From assembly GCA_017620375.1 (NCBI GenBank), contig JAFZQN010000118.1, positions 1 to 60,837 on the forward strand: a DNA stretch of 60,837 nucleotides, read 5' to 3'. Source of the stretch: Lachnospiraceae bacterium. GTDB taxonomy: Bacteria > Bacillota > Clostridia > Lachnospirales > Lachnospiraceae. Position 1 is the stretch's first letter. Each line of letters opens with the position of its first letter. The notes under the pieces are model-generated. The model did not search any database. It was not told the origin of the DNA and saw only the letters and a program-made list of their open reading frames with translations. Of this stretch, positions 1-8,922 are shown piece after piece. A program made the translations under genes and the position numbers.

Positions 1-2340
1 AATGTTGATAAAGAGGGCGCATTCAGGCTTTACCCTGAAGAGCTCTCCACACTTAAAAAGGTTAGAAAAGCATTCTCTAAAGTAGCTGTAGTATTAAACA
101 TCGGAAATATCATGGACTTAAATTTCATGGATGAAGTAAATCCCGATGCGGTGCTTATAGCATGGCAGGGCGGACATATAGGCGGATACGGCACGGCAAA
201 GGTGCTGTTAGGTGAGGTATCACCCTCAGGACATCTGCCTGTTTCCGTAGCTTATGAACTCTCTGATTATCCTTCATCCTGTACATTCGGAAAAACGGAA
301 GATCTTTTCTATGAAGAAGACATATATGTAGGTTACAGATACTTTGAGACCACGGCTAAGGATAAGGTGCGTTTCCCGTTCGGATACGGTCTTTCATATA
401 CAGAGTTCAGCATTGAACCCATGCATATCAAGGTGGATATCACCGATAAGGGCGCAAAGGTAGTACAGACAGTGGGCGTTACCAATATCGGTAAGGTACC
501 CGGTAAGGAAGTGGTAATGCAGTTTGTATCCGCTCCTTTGGGCAAGATGGGTAAGCCTGCAAAGGTGCTGACCGCATTTACGAAAACAGCTCTCTTAAAG
601 CCCGGTGAGAAGAGAGTATATGAGCTTGAATGCGATGCGAATGCATTTGCATCATTTGATGACGGAAATGCACTGGGATTCGGCACTGCATGGGTACTTG
701 AAAAGGGCGGATATTCCGTACTCGTAGGCGAAAACGTTAGGGACACGGTATACTCCGGAAGTTTTGTTATAGAAAAAAATATCTGTTTAGAGAAGCTTGA
801 AAGTGCTATGGCACCGGTAAGAAGCTTTAACAGGATGAAGGCAGTTGTATGTGACATGCCGGATGATATTCCCTTCATGGTAAAGGAAAAGGTACCTGTA
901 AGAAAGGTATCGATGAAGGAAAAGAGGGATGAGAGGATCCCGGCTGAGATCCCGATGACTGGCGATAAGGGCTACAAGTTAAAGGATGTTAAAGACGGAA
1001 AAGTATCCATGGATGACTTTGTGGCTCAGCTTTCAAAAGAAGAACTCATCTCGATAGTCAGAGGCGAGGGCATGGGCAGCCTTAGAGTTACCGCAGGTAC
1101 AGCATCGGCTTACGGCGGCATAACCGACAGTCTCATTGAAAAGGGTGTTCCTGCATGCTGCTGCGATGACGGACCTTCCGGTATGAGACTTGATACAGGA
1201 GCTCTGGCATTCTCACTTCCGAGTGGATTTTTACTTGCTTCTACATTTAATACGACATTAGTAGAACAGCTATATCAGTACACTTCCGTGGAGATGGTAA
1301 AGAACAATGTGGATAACCTCTTAGGACCCGGTATGAACATTCACAGGCATCCTCTTAACGGAAGAAACTTCGAATATTTCTCTGAGGATCCGTTACTTAC
1401 AGGTCTTATGGGTACAGCAATGCTTAAGGGCCTGCACTATGCAGGAGTGACCGGTACGGTGAAGCATTTCGCAGGTAATAACCAGGAGACCAAGAGACAT
1501 TTCGTTGATTCTGTAATCTCTGAGAGAGCATTAAGAGAAATCTATCTTAAGGGCTTTGAGATAGCTGTTAAAGCAGGTGTATGTGATTCGGTTATGACCA
1601 CATACGGAAGCCTTAACGGAACATGGACTTCAAGCTGTTATGACCTTAATACAGTGATACTACGTGACCAGTGGGGCTTTAAGGGCATAGTCATGACAGA
1701 CTGGTGGGCTATGACCAGTGAGGAAGGCGGTCCCGGCGAGAGAAATAACTTCGCAGCCATGGTAAGAGCACAGAACGATCTGTACATGGTATGTCCCGAC
1801 TCTTCAAAGAACAAGCACGGCGATAATCTTGAGGAAGCCTTGGCTGACGGCAGAGTTACCATAGCAGAACTTCAGAGATGTGCAAAGAATGTATGCGGTC
1901 AGGCTATGACCATGTATGCATATGAAAGACTTAACGGAAACGAAGCCGAGATAGAGACGGCGGATACCGAGGACAGCTTTAAGGAAGAAGCACTGGATGT
2001 CGAGTTTATAAACGGCGGCATGGATTATACTTATGACCTTACTGCATTTAACGGTCAGAAGGAGATAGTATTCGGTATAGATTTTGATACCGTAGGCATG
2101 TGCAAAGTATCGATCACTGCATCCTCCGAGCTTGGAGAACTGGCACAGCTTCCCGTTACCTTCTTCTTTAACGGTAAGGTATATGCGGTATACACCTTTA
2201 ACGGTACAGGCGGCAAGCCGGTAACTATGGAAAAGGATATCTTCATCCATACAAGACATACCATATATAAGCTTTTTGTTCCTACAGCAGGACTTAAGCT
2301 TGAAAATATCAGGATCGATTTTAATAGTTTTGGCAAATAA
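1..2340 (+). CDS. GH3 family beta-glucosidase-like glycosidase, permuted domain order, 5' end missing
   Basis: The frame is open from base 1, so the gene begins before the window; the internal ATG at 112 is not the true start. The product hydrolyses beta-linked glucosides or related oligosaccharides. The first part (about residues 1-130 of the visible product) matches the GH3 C-terminal domain, with IAWQGGHIGGYGTAKVLLGE and SGHLPVS, followed by a fibronectin-III-like segment near FGYGLSYTEF. The TIM-barrel GH3 N-terminal domain then comes second, with NLLGPGMNIHRHPLNGRNFE, GTVKHFAGN and MTDWWAM; the Asp codon at 1699-1701 is the expected nucleophile. This swapped order is known from rumen Butyrivibrio beta-glucosidase. 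A C-terminal segment after about residue 630 is of unknown role. No signal peptide can be judged because the N-terminus is outside the window. Confidence 0.9.
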   Translation, partial: NVDKEGAFRLYPEELSTLKKVRKAFSKVAVVLNIGNIMDLNFMDEVNPDAVLIAWQGGHIGGYGTAKVLLGEVSPSGHLPVSVAYELSDYPSSCTFGKTEDLFYEEDIYVGYRYFETTAKDKVRFPFGYGLSYTEFSIEPMHIKVDITDKGAKVVQTVGVTNIGKVPGKEVVMQFVSAPLGKMGKPAKVLTAFTKTALLKPGEKRVYELECDANAFASFDDGNALGFGTAWVLEKGGYSVLVGENVRDTVYSGSFVIEKNICLEKLESAMAPVRSFNRMKAVVCDMPDDIPFMVKEKVPVRKVSMKEKRDERIPAEIPMTGDKGYKLKDVKDGKVSMDDFVAQLSKEELISIVRGEGMGSLRVTAGTASAYGGITDSLIEKGVPACCCDDGPSGMRLDTGALAFSLPSGFLLASTFNTTLVEQLYQYTSVEMVKNNVDNLLGPGMNIHRHPLNGRNFEYFSEDPLLTGLMGTAMLKGLHYAGVTGTVKHFAGNNQETKRHFVDSVISERALREIYLKGFEIAVKAGVCDSVMTTYGSLNGTWTSSCYDLNTVILRDQWGFKGIVMTDWWAMTSEEGGPGERNNFAAMVRAQNDLYMVCPDSSKNKHGDNLEEALADGRVTIAELQRCAKNVCGQAMTMYAYERLNGNEAEIETADTEDSFKEEALDVEFINGGMDYTYDLTAFNGQKEIVFGIDFDTVGMCKVSITASSELGELAQLPVTFFFNGKVYAVYTFNGTGGKPVTMEKDIFIHTRHTIYKLFVPTAGLKLENIRIDFNSFGK

Positions 2341-2347
2341 TATTACA

Positions 2348-2390
2348 GAACCTTTTGAGGGAGACCTCGAAAGGTTCCTTGTATTTTCCA
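2348..2390 (+). terminator. Intrinsic terminator after the GH3 gene
   Basis: A 13-bp stem (GAACCTTTTGAGG pairing with CCTCGAAAGGTTC, one G-U pair) closes a GAGA tetraloop at 2348-2377. The following T-rich tract is imperfect (CTTGTATTTT). Confidence 0.7.
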
Positions 2391-2427
2391 TTACAATTTT
2401 ATACAAAACTTTTAAACGATAATACAT

Positions 2428-2455
2428 TTGTTTACGGAAAATAAAGTGCTACAAT
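2428..2455 (+). promoter_or_regulatory. Sigma-A-type promoter for the ABC exporter pair
   Basis: TTGTTT at 2428-2433 and TACAAT at 2450-2455 are separated by 16 nt. An open reading frame could be drawn from the TTG at 2428, but that codon lies in the -35 box, which argues for the ATG at 2485. Confidence 0.6.
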
Positions 2456-2484
2456 GTTTTACGTTAAGGGGGAATGTACTTAAG

Positions 2485-4305
2485 ATGAGTGATTCAGCAA
2501 GTAAAAAATCCGAAGAAAAAAAATCGGATGTAAGCCAATTCCCGAAGTCAAGACTTGGCTGGCTCTGGGAAAACATGGAAGGAAAGCGTAAGCTTTTCAT
2601 AATAGCTCTGATAGGCACGGTTGTGTACAATATCATGCAGTTGGTAGTGCCTTTCTTTTCGGGTAAGATAGTTGACCTGCTCCGTGATATCCAGGAAAAT
2701 GAATGGGATATAGCGGACTATAAGGAAGAGTTTTTATGGCTTATAGCTATCATGGTCGGACTCACACTTATCCGTGTAACCATTGTATATCTTGACTGTA
2801 TGGCATATGAGCATGTATCTCAGAAGGCTTTATACAGGATCAGGAATTTCTTATATGACAAGATCCAGCGACAGGATATGAAGTTTTACAGTACATATCG
2901 TACAGGTGACCTGATGACGAGAGTTACGGGTGACCTTGATGCAGTGCGCCATAACATAGCGTGGGTAGTACGTATGATCGTTGAATCCATCACACTTTAT
3001 ACGGCTACCGCGGTGTATTTCTTCATCATGAACTGGAAGCTAGCGATATGTCTTCTTATAGTATCACCCATTATTTTTGTCGTAGTATTCAGATTCAGAA
3101 AAAGCGTAGCTCCCAAGCATAAACTCCTTCGTGAAAAGCTTGCCAGCATGAACACGGAAGCACAGGAAAACATTTCCGGCAACAGAGTTGTACGTGCATT
3201 TGCAAGAGAGGGCTATGAGGTAGATAAGTTTGATAAGGCCAACAAGGACTTTGAAGAGACCGGTATCAATACCCATATGACATGGTTAAAATTCTTCCCG
3301 GCTGTTGAAACTATCGCCAATGCACTTCCTGTTATCCATTTGCTCATCGGCGGTATCTTCTTTATGAACGGCGAGATATCAATGGGTGATTACGTAGCAT
3401 TCTCAGGACTTATCTGGGCTATAGCCAATCCCATGAGACAGATGGGTAATATCATGAACGAGTTCCAGCGTTTCTCAGCTGCTTCAGCTAAGGTTATGGA
3501 AATATACTACTCACAGCCTGAGATAGTTGATAAGCCTGATGCTATAGCTCATCCGGAAAGATTCAACGGTAAGGTAGAGTTTAAGCACGTATCATTCCAG
3601 TATGATGACGGAACTTATCCGGTACTTAAGGATATCTCGTTTGTAGCGGAGCCCGGTGAAACTGTTGCCATAATCGGAGAGACCGGATGCGGTAAGACTT
3701 CGCTCATACAGATGATCCCGAGATTTTTCGAGGCTACAGCAGGTCAGGTGCTTGTGGATGATGTGCCTGTAGAAAAATATAAGCTTGAAGATCTAAGAAA
3801 GAATATAGGCCTTGCAACACAGGATGTACTTCTTTACTCAGATACCATAGAGGGTAACATAGCATACGGTGCTTCAACCATGAAGCCGGATGAGGTTACA
3901 AAGTATGCGAAGTATTCGGCAGCTGCAGACTTTATCGAGAAGCTTCCCGAAGGTTACGATACCATAGTAGGTGAGCGTGGCGTAGGTCTTTCCGGCGGTC
4001 AGAAGCAGAGAATATCTCTTGCACGTGCACTTGCTATCAGACCTTCGATACTTATACTGGATGATACAACATCGGCTGTTGATATGGAAACAGAAAAAGT
4101 GATCCAGCATTCACTCAGAAACCTTGATTTCTCATGTACAAAGATAATAATTGCACAGCGTATCTCAACCACCAAGGCTGCAGATAAGATACTGGTACTT
4201 AAGGACGGTAAGATCCTAGAGAGCGGTACACATAAAGAGCTTGTTGAGCAAAAGGGCTATTATGCAGATCTGGTTAACTTACAGATTGGTGAGATGGCAG
4301 TGTAG
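2485..4305 (+). CDS. ABC exporter half-transporter, degenerate-site subunit
   Basis: This 606-residue protein has an N-terminal six-helix exporter domain followed by an ATPase domain, and probably pairs with the product at 4415-6196 to export a drug, lipid or peptide across the cytoplasmic membrane. The start at ATG 2485 follows AAGGGGGA at 2466. Walker A is GETGCGKT and the signature is LSGGQ, but Walker B reads ILILDDTTSAVD, with Asp where the catalytic Glu normally lies. The H-loop reads IIAQRIST, with Gln in place of His. These losses are typical of one subunit of a heterodimeric exporter such as LmrCD, BmrCD or TM287/288. The substrate cannot be told from sequence. Confidence 0.9.
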   Translation: MSDSASKKSEEKKSDVSQFPKSRLGWLWENMEGKRKLFIIALIGTVVYNIMQLVVPFFSGKIVDLLRDIQENEWDIADYKEEFLWLIAIMVGLTLIRVTIVYLDCMAYEHVSQKALYRIRNFLYDKIQRQDMKFYSTYRTGDLMTRVTGDLDAVRHNIAWVVRMIVESITLYTATAVYFFIMNWKLAICLLIVSPIIFVVVFRFRKSVAPKHKLLREKLASMNTEAQENISGNRVVRAFAREGYEVDKFDKANKDFEETGINTHMTWLKFFPAVETIANALPVIHLLIGGIFFMNGEISMGDYVAFSGLIWAIANPMRQMGNIMNEFQRFSAASAKVMEIYYSQPEIVDKPDAIAHPERFNGKVEFKHVSFQYDDGTYPVLKDISFVAEPGETVAIIGETGCGKTSLIQMIPRFFEATAGQVLVDDVPVEKYKLEDLRKNIGLATQDVLLYSDTIEGNIAYGASTMKPDEVTKYAKYSAAADFIEKLPEGYDTIVGERGVGLSGGQKQRISLARALAIRPSILILDDTTSAVDMETEKVIQHSLRNLDFSCTKIIIAQRISTTKAADKILVLKDGKILESGTHKELVEQKGYYADLVNLQIGEMAV

Positions 4306-4306
4306 G

Positions 4307-4396
4307 GCGAATGTTACGAAGTAACGTTTACCGGTCGGTCCGCGCGACGCCTGGCGCGGTAAAATCAAAGAAACTCTGAGCGTAGCGAGGAGTTTC
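4307..4396 (+). repeat. 90-nt structured intergenic repeat, copy 1
   Basis: This element fills the gap between the two ABC exporter genes and ends 18 nt before the second start codon. A second copy of the same length lies at 28451-28540; about 72 of 90 positions agree. Three stems are visible: GTTAC-GAA-GTAAC, CCGCG pairing with CGCGG, and GAAACTC pairing with GAGTTTC. The first stem changes in compensatory pairs between copies. Confidence 0.8.
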
Positions 4397-4414
4397 TACC
4401 ATAAAGGAGAAAAT

Positions 4415-6196
4415 ATGGCAGGAAAAAATACGTACAGGCAGGATGAGAGACTGGACGAGCCGTTTGATATACGACATCTGTTACTCGCATCCGCATACAT
4501 AAAAAAATATATAAAACAGATGGGGCTTGCACTGTTCTTAAGTATCCTGGGCGGAGCTTTGGGACTTGCGGCACCCATGATAACACAAAAGGCAATAGAT
4601 GATGCACTTATACCTCACGATATGAAGCTCTTGATCACTCTGACAGTGCTCCTCGTATCGGTATATGCGGTAAGTATCCTTTTTACCACACTTCGATCCA
4701 GAATGATGGTAAAGGTTTCACAGCGTATCATTTACGATATCAGAAAGGACCTGTTTGCACATCTGCAGAAGCTGTCTTTCCAGTATTATGATGACCGTCC
4801 TCACGGCAAGATCCTGATAAGAGTCGTAAACTATGTAAACTCAGTATCGGATATGCTTTCAAACGGTCTGATAAACATAATACTTGAGACTATCAACCTT
4901 ATTATCATCGTTATCTACATGCTTATGGTAGATGTACAGATGTCACTCGTTGTTATGTGCGGTGTGCCCATCCTTGCGGTATTCATGCTGTGGATGAAGA
5001 ACAGACAGCGTAAGGCTTGGCAGGCTGTTTCAAACAAGAGTTCAAACCTTAATGCATACTTACAGGAAAATATAGTAGGTGCACGTATCACACAGATATT
5101 TGCAAGAGAAAACGAAAACGCCGAGATATTTGCGGGACTTTCCGAGGACTGCAGGAAAACATGGATGAAGGCTGTACAGTGTAACAACCTTATGTGGCCC
5201 GGTATTGATACCATATCAGTACTTATAAGAGCAGCGATATTTATATTCGGTATCCTTGTATTTGATGGCGGTGCCAAGTCCATCGGTACCATTATCGCCA
5301 TATCGGGATATTCGGCACGTTTCTGGCAGCCCATCATGAACATGGGAAATATCTTCAACAACTTCCTTAACAACATGGCATACTTAGAGCGTATATTCGA
5401 GACCATGGGCGAGAAGGTAACCGTAGCCGATGCAGAGAATGCTACAGAGATGCCTCCTATCAAGGGACATGTTGAGTTTAAGAATGTCAGCTTCTCATAT
5501 GAGGAAGGTAAGGAAGTACTTCACAATGTATCATTTGAAGTACAGCCCGGAGAGAGCATAGCACTTGTAGGACCTACAGGTGCCGGAAAGAGTACGATAG
5601 TAAACCTGCTTTCACGTTTCTACAATGTAGGAAGCGGCGAAGTACTTATAGACGGACAGGATATATCGAAGGTTACACTGCATTCACTCAGAAGTCAGAT
5701 GGGTATAATGATGCAGGACAGCTTCATATTCTCGGGTACCATAAAGGACAACATACTCTACGGTAAGCTTGATGCCACCGATGAAGAGGTAAGGGAAGCG
5801 AGCAGACGTGTATGTGCCGAGCCGTTCATCTTGAAGATGCCCGACGGTTACGATACAGAAGTTAAGGAGAGAGGTTCACTTCTTAGCCAGGGCCAGAAGC
5901 AGCTCATATCCTTTGCAAGAACACTTCTCTCATCACCTGCGATACTGGTACTTGATGAGGCTACTTCAAGTATAGATGTTCAGACAGAAAAAGCTCTGCA
6001 GCAGGGACTTAATACCATGCTTAAAGGCAGAACATCGTTTATCGTTGCCCACAGACTTTCAACCATCAGAAACTGCGATAAGATCATGTACATAGATGAA
6101 GGCGGTATCACAGAGGTTGGAAACCATGAGGAACTCATGAAGAAGAAGGGTGCATATTATAAGCTGTATACTGCACAGATTGAGGAAATCGCATAA
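4415..6196 (+). CDS. ABC exporter half-transporter, catalytic subunit
   Basis: This 593-residue protein has an N-terminal transmembrane exporter domain (residues about 30-320) and a C-terminal ATPase. Walker A is GPTGAGKST, Walker B is ILVLDEATSSID with the catalytic Glu intact, and the H-loop His is present (IVAHRLST). The signature motif is LSQGQ rather than LSGGQ. In a heterodimer with the upstream product, the weak signature here would face the degenerate Walker B there, giving one impaired and one competent ATP site, as in known asymmetric exporters. AAAGGAGA precedes the ATG. The gene is 109 bp downstream of its partner and is followed by a strong terminator, so the two probably form one operon. 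Confidence 0.9.
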   Translation: MAGKNTYRQDERLDEPFDIRHLLLASAYIKKYIKQMGLALFLSILGGALGLAAPMITQKAIDDALIPHDMKLLITLTVLLVSVYAVSILFTTLRSRMMVKVSQRIIYDIRKDLFAHLQKLSFQYYDDRPHGKILIRVVNYVNSVSDMLSNGLINIILETINLIIIVIYMLMVDVQMSLVVMCGVPILAVFMLWMKNRQRKAWQAVSNKSSNLNAYLQENIVGARITQIFARENENAEIFAGLSEDCRKTWMKAVQCNNLMWPGIDTISVLIRAAIFIFGILVFDGGAKSIGTIIAISGYSARFWQPIMNMGNIFNNFLNNMAYLERIFETMGEKVTVADAENATEMPPIKGHVEFKNVSFSYEEGKEVLHNVSFEVQPGESIALVGPTGAGKSTIVNLLSRFYNVGSGEVLIDGQDISKVTLHSLRSQMGIMMQDSFIFSGTIKDNILYGKLDATDEEVREASRRVCAEPFILKMPDGYDTEVKERGSLLSQGQKQLISFARTLLSSPAILVLDEATSSIDVQTEKALQQGLNTMLKGRTSFIVAHRLSTIRNCDKIMYIDEGGITEVGNHEELMKKKGAYYKLYTAQIEEIA

Positions 6197-6202
6197 TTTA
6201 AA

Positions 6203-6228
6203 GGACTCCCATGGGAGTCCTTTTTTTT
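6203..6228 (+). terminator. Intrinsic terminator after the ABC exporter operon
   Basis: GGACTCCC and GGGAGTCC form a compact hairpin at 6203-6220, followed directly by eight T residues. Confidence 0.93.
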
Positions 6229-6329
6229 GTACGGAGCAAGGCACATAAGCAAACTCTAATAGCATCTGCCGTATGACATTATGTTTAGAATATGCATACA
6301 AACGGACGAAAAATTGTATAATATTCATC

Positions 6330-6358
6330 TTGACAAAAGAAAGACGTTAACTTATAAT
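6330..6358 (+). promoter_or_regulatory. Sigma-A promoter for the peptide importer operon
   Basis: A consensus TTGACA (6330-6335) and a consensus TATAAT (6353-6358) are separated by 17 nt, 37 bp upstream of the binding-protein start. Strong expression is expected. Confidence 0.9.
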
Positions 6359-6395
6359 CCAAATCGTAACAGATAAACAAGAAAAGGAGAACATC

Positions 6396-7925
6396 ATGAA
6401 GAAAGCATTATTTCTCATGATGCTGCTTACTCTTTCGATGGTACTTTGCGCATGCAAAGACAATACGGAAGATAACAACAAGCAAAACTCCGATTCAGTC
6501 AGTTACGGAGGAGAAATAGTAGTAGGTATCAGCCAGGATTTAGATAGTCTTGACCCACACAAAGCAGTTGCGGCAGGAACGAAGGAAGTTCTGTATAACA
6601 TTTTTGAGGGCCTTATTAAGGTCGACAAGGACGGAAATTTTGTTCCGGCTGTCGCAGCCTCGTATGAAATTACGGACGGAGGACTTAAGTATAACTTTAA
6701 ACTCCGTGATAACGTAAAGTTCCATAACGGAAAGGTTGTTACAGCTGATGACGTAATATATTCACTTAAACGCGCTGCCGGTAAGTTAGAGACTTCTGAT
6801 CCAGAAGTTGTAACTGTATCGGCTTTTTCTATTATCTCCGAAATTAACAAGACTGATGACGGTGTGGAAGTTGTTTTATCCGAGCCTAATACCGAGCTTA
6901 TCGGATTCTTCACAAGCAGCATCATACCTAACGATTATGACAATCAGGCAAAGGCACCTGTAGGTACAGGTCCCTTCAAATTCGTATCATTCGAGCCCTT
7001 AGTAAGTTTTGTAATGGCTAAGAATGATGATTACTATGGCGATAAAGCATATTTAGACAAAGTAACATTTAAGATCACCTCCGGCGGAGATTCCGCATTT
7101 ATGGAGTTACTTGCCGGAAGTATTGATATCTTCCCTTACCTTACAAATGAGCAGGCTGCTCAGCTTCAGGGTAAGATGGATGTACTTGACGGAACAATGA
7201 ACCTTGTACAGGCTCTGTTCCTTAACAATGCAGTTAAACCTTTTGATGATGTAAGAGTACGTCAGGCTGTATGCTATGCACTTGACAGAACAGAGATCAT
7301 CAATGTTACAGCAGGCGGCAGAGGTGACGTGATCGGCACCAATATGTTCCCCAGCTTTGCAAAGTATTATGATGCATCACTCGTTGATACTTATAAAACA
7401 AATCTTGACAAAGCTAAGGAGCTTTTAAAGGAAGCAGGATATGAGAACGGATTCTCATTCACCATCAAGATCCCTTCAAACTATGACTTCCATGTAAAGA
7501 CCGGTCAGGTTATCGTATCACAGCTTGCAAAAGTAGGCATCAAGGCCGAGATCCAGCTTATCGACTGGGGCACATGGCTTTCCGATGTATATAAGGGAAG
7601 ACAGCATGATGCTACCATCATCGGACTTGATTCACAGATGGCACCTTCGGATGTACTCAGATTCTATCCTACAGATTCATCCAAGAACTTCATGAACTAT
7701 TCAAATGCACAGTTTGACGAAGTATTTGCCAAGGCTAAGGCAGCAGTTGATGAGACTGAAAAGGCAAACCTTTATAGACAGGCAGAGAAGATCCTTACCG
7801 AAGATGCGGCAGCAGCTTATATCCAGAGCCCCGCACAGCTTGTAGCAGTTAATTCAAAGCTTGGCGGATATACATTCTATCCTATCTATGTACAGGATAT
7901 GAGCACAGTATATTTCAAGAAGTGA
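6396..7925 (+). CDS. Peptide ABC importer substrate-binding lipoprotein (SBP family 5)
   Basis: This 509-residue protein is the extracellular binding component of an Opp/Dpp-type importer. It begins with a lipoprotein signal peptide, with the lipobox LCAC near residues 17-20, so the mature protein is anchored by Cys20. Features typical of the DppA/OppA family follow, including GGEIVVGISQDLDSLDPHKA at the mature N-terminus, YNIFEGLIKVD and VKFHNGKVVTADDVIYSLKR. The ligand may be a peptide, but family 5 proteins also bind nickel, heme or sugars, so specificity is uncertain. It is first in the operon behind a consensus promoter, and AAGGAGA precedes the ATG. Confidence 0.92.
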   Translation: MKKALFLMMLLTLSMVLCACKDNTEDNNKQNSDSVSYGGEIVVGISQDLDSLDPHKAVAAGTKEVLYNIFEGLIKVDKDGNFVPAVAASYEITDGGLKYNFKLRDNVKFHNGKVVTADDVIYSLKRAAGKLETSDPEVVTVSAFSIISEINKTDDGVEVVLSEPNTELIGFFTSSIIPNDYDNQAKAPVGTGPFKFVSFEPLVSFVMAKNDDYYGDKAYLDKVTFKITSGGDSAFMELLAGSIDIFPYLTNEQAAQLQGKMDVLDGTMNLVQALFLNNAVKPFDDVRVRQAVCYALDRTEIINVTAGGRGDVIGTNMFPSFAKYYDASLVDTYKTNLDKAKELLKEAGYENGFSFTIKIPSNYDFHVKTGQVIVSQLAKVGIKAEIQLIDWGTWLSDVYKGRQHDATIIGLDSQMAPSDVLRFYPTDSSKNFMNYSNAQFDEVFAKAKAAVDETEKANLYRQAEKILTEDAAAAYIQSPAQLVAVNSKLGGYTFYPIYVQDMSTVYFKK

Positions 7926-7971
7926 TACTTGTCTCAAGTTTTATATGAGAACCTAAATGGGAGGGCGGCGC

Positions 7972-8922
7972 ATGAATTATTACATAAAGAAGCTGATATC
8001 ATTTTTGATCACGCTTTTTTGTGTTGCGCTGCTTTCCTTCCTTTTATTCCAGATAATACCCGGAGACGCTGCTATGTCCAAGCTTGGCATAGAAGCAACA
8101 CCCGAGCAGGTAGAAGAACTGCGTGCACAGTACGGCTATGACCGTAATGTTTTTGCACGCTTTTTTTCGTGGTTCGGAGGTATATTTACCGGGGATCTCG
8201 GAGTGTCCATAAAATACGGACCTATGAAGGTTTCGGAGCTGATAGCGGCGAGACTTCCCGTTACCATATGGCTCGGAGTCTTATCAATCATCCTGATCGT
8301 GGTGATCTCCATACCGCTTGGACTTATATGTGCCAAGAAACCGGGCGGAGTGGTTGATATAGTATCCGACTGGGTAGCACAGCTTTTTATGGCTGTACCT
8401 TCGTTTGTCCAGGGTATACTTATCTCATTTATATTCGGAATAGTATTCAGTTTATTTGTCCCCGGGAAATACGTATCGCCTTTGACCGATTTCCCGGAGT
8501 TCTTACAATGCATGTTTTTCCCCGCACTTGCAGTAGCACTGCCTAAGATAGCCATGACCGTAAGGTTCATGAAGACCTCAGTAAAGAAGGAGCTTAAGTG
8601 CGACTATGTAAGGACCGCAAAGGCAAAGGGCTGTTCCGTTAACAGGATCATGTGGAAGCACGTACTTAAAAACTCCATGCTTCCCGTAATAACATTTATA
8701 GGTCTTATAGTGGCAGAAGTTATGGCCGGAAGTATCATGATAGAAAAGGTATTTAATCTTCCGGGCATGGGACTGTTGCTCGTTAATTCCATATCCAACA
8801 GGGATTATACCGTGGTACAGGCTATAGTTATGTACATAGCTCTCATCGTCATCACAGTCAATTTCCTGGTTGATATCGCGTACAGGCTGCTCGATCCGAG
8901 GCAGACGGAGGAGGGCCTATGA
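7972..8922 (+). CDS. Peptide ABC importer permease, DppB/OppB type
   Basis: This product of about 316 residues has the DppB layout: an N-terminal helix (LISFLITLFCVALLSFLLFQ), the family signature IIPGDAAMSKLG, and five further membrane segments. The EAA loop that contacts the ATPase reads YVRTAKAKGCSVNRIMWKHV. An upstream in-frame ATG at 7957 exists, but GGGAGG at 7959-7964 is correctly spaced only for ATG 7972, so 7972 is preferred. The stop overlaps the next start by four bases (ATGA), indicating translational coupling with the permease-ATPase fusion downstream. Confidence 0.92.
   Translation: MNYYIKKLISFLITLFCVALLSFLLFQIIPGDAAMSKLGIEATPEQVEELRAQYGYDRNVFARFFSWFGGIFTGDLGVSIKYGPMKVSELIAARLPVTIWLGVLSIILIVVISIPLGLICAKKPGGVVDIVSDWVAQLFMAVPSFVQGILISFIFGIVFSLFVPGKYVSPLTDFPEFLQCMFFPALAVALPKIAMTVRFMKTSVKKELKCDYVRTAKAKGCSVNRIMWKHVLKNSMLPVITFIGLIVAEVMAGSIMIEKVFNLPGMGLLLVNSISNRDYTVVQAIVMYIALIVITVNFLVDIAYRLLDPRQTEEGL

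Noticed and set aside
1804..2427. 207-codon minus-strand frame opposite the GH3 gene
   Set aside because: It lies mostly antisense to a well-supported glycosidase and has no family features.
2428..2484. N-terminal extension of the ABC exporter subunit from TTG 2428
   Set aside because: The extension spans the promoter; the ATG at 2485 has a good ribosome-binding site.
7929..8141. 70-codon frame at the start of the DppB-type permease
   Set aside because: It lies in another frame of the permease start region and has no supporting signal.
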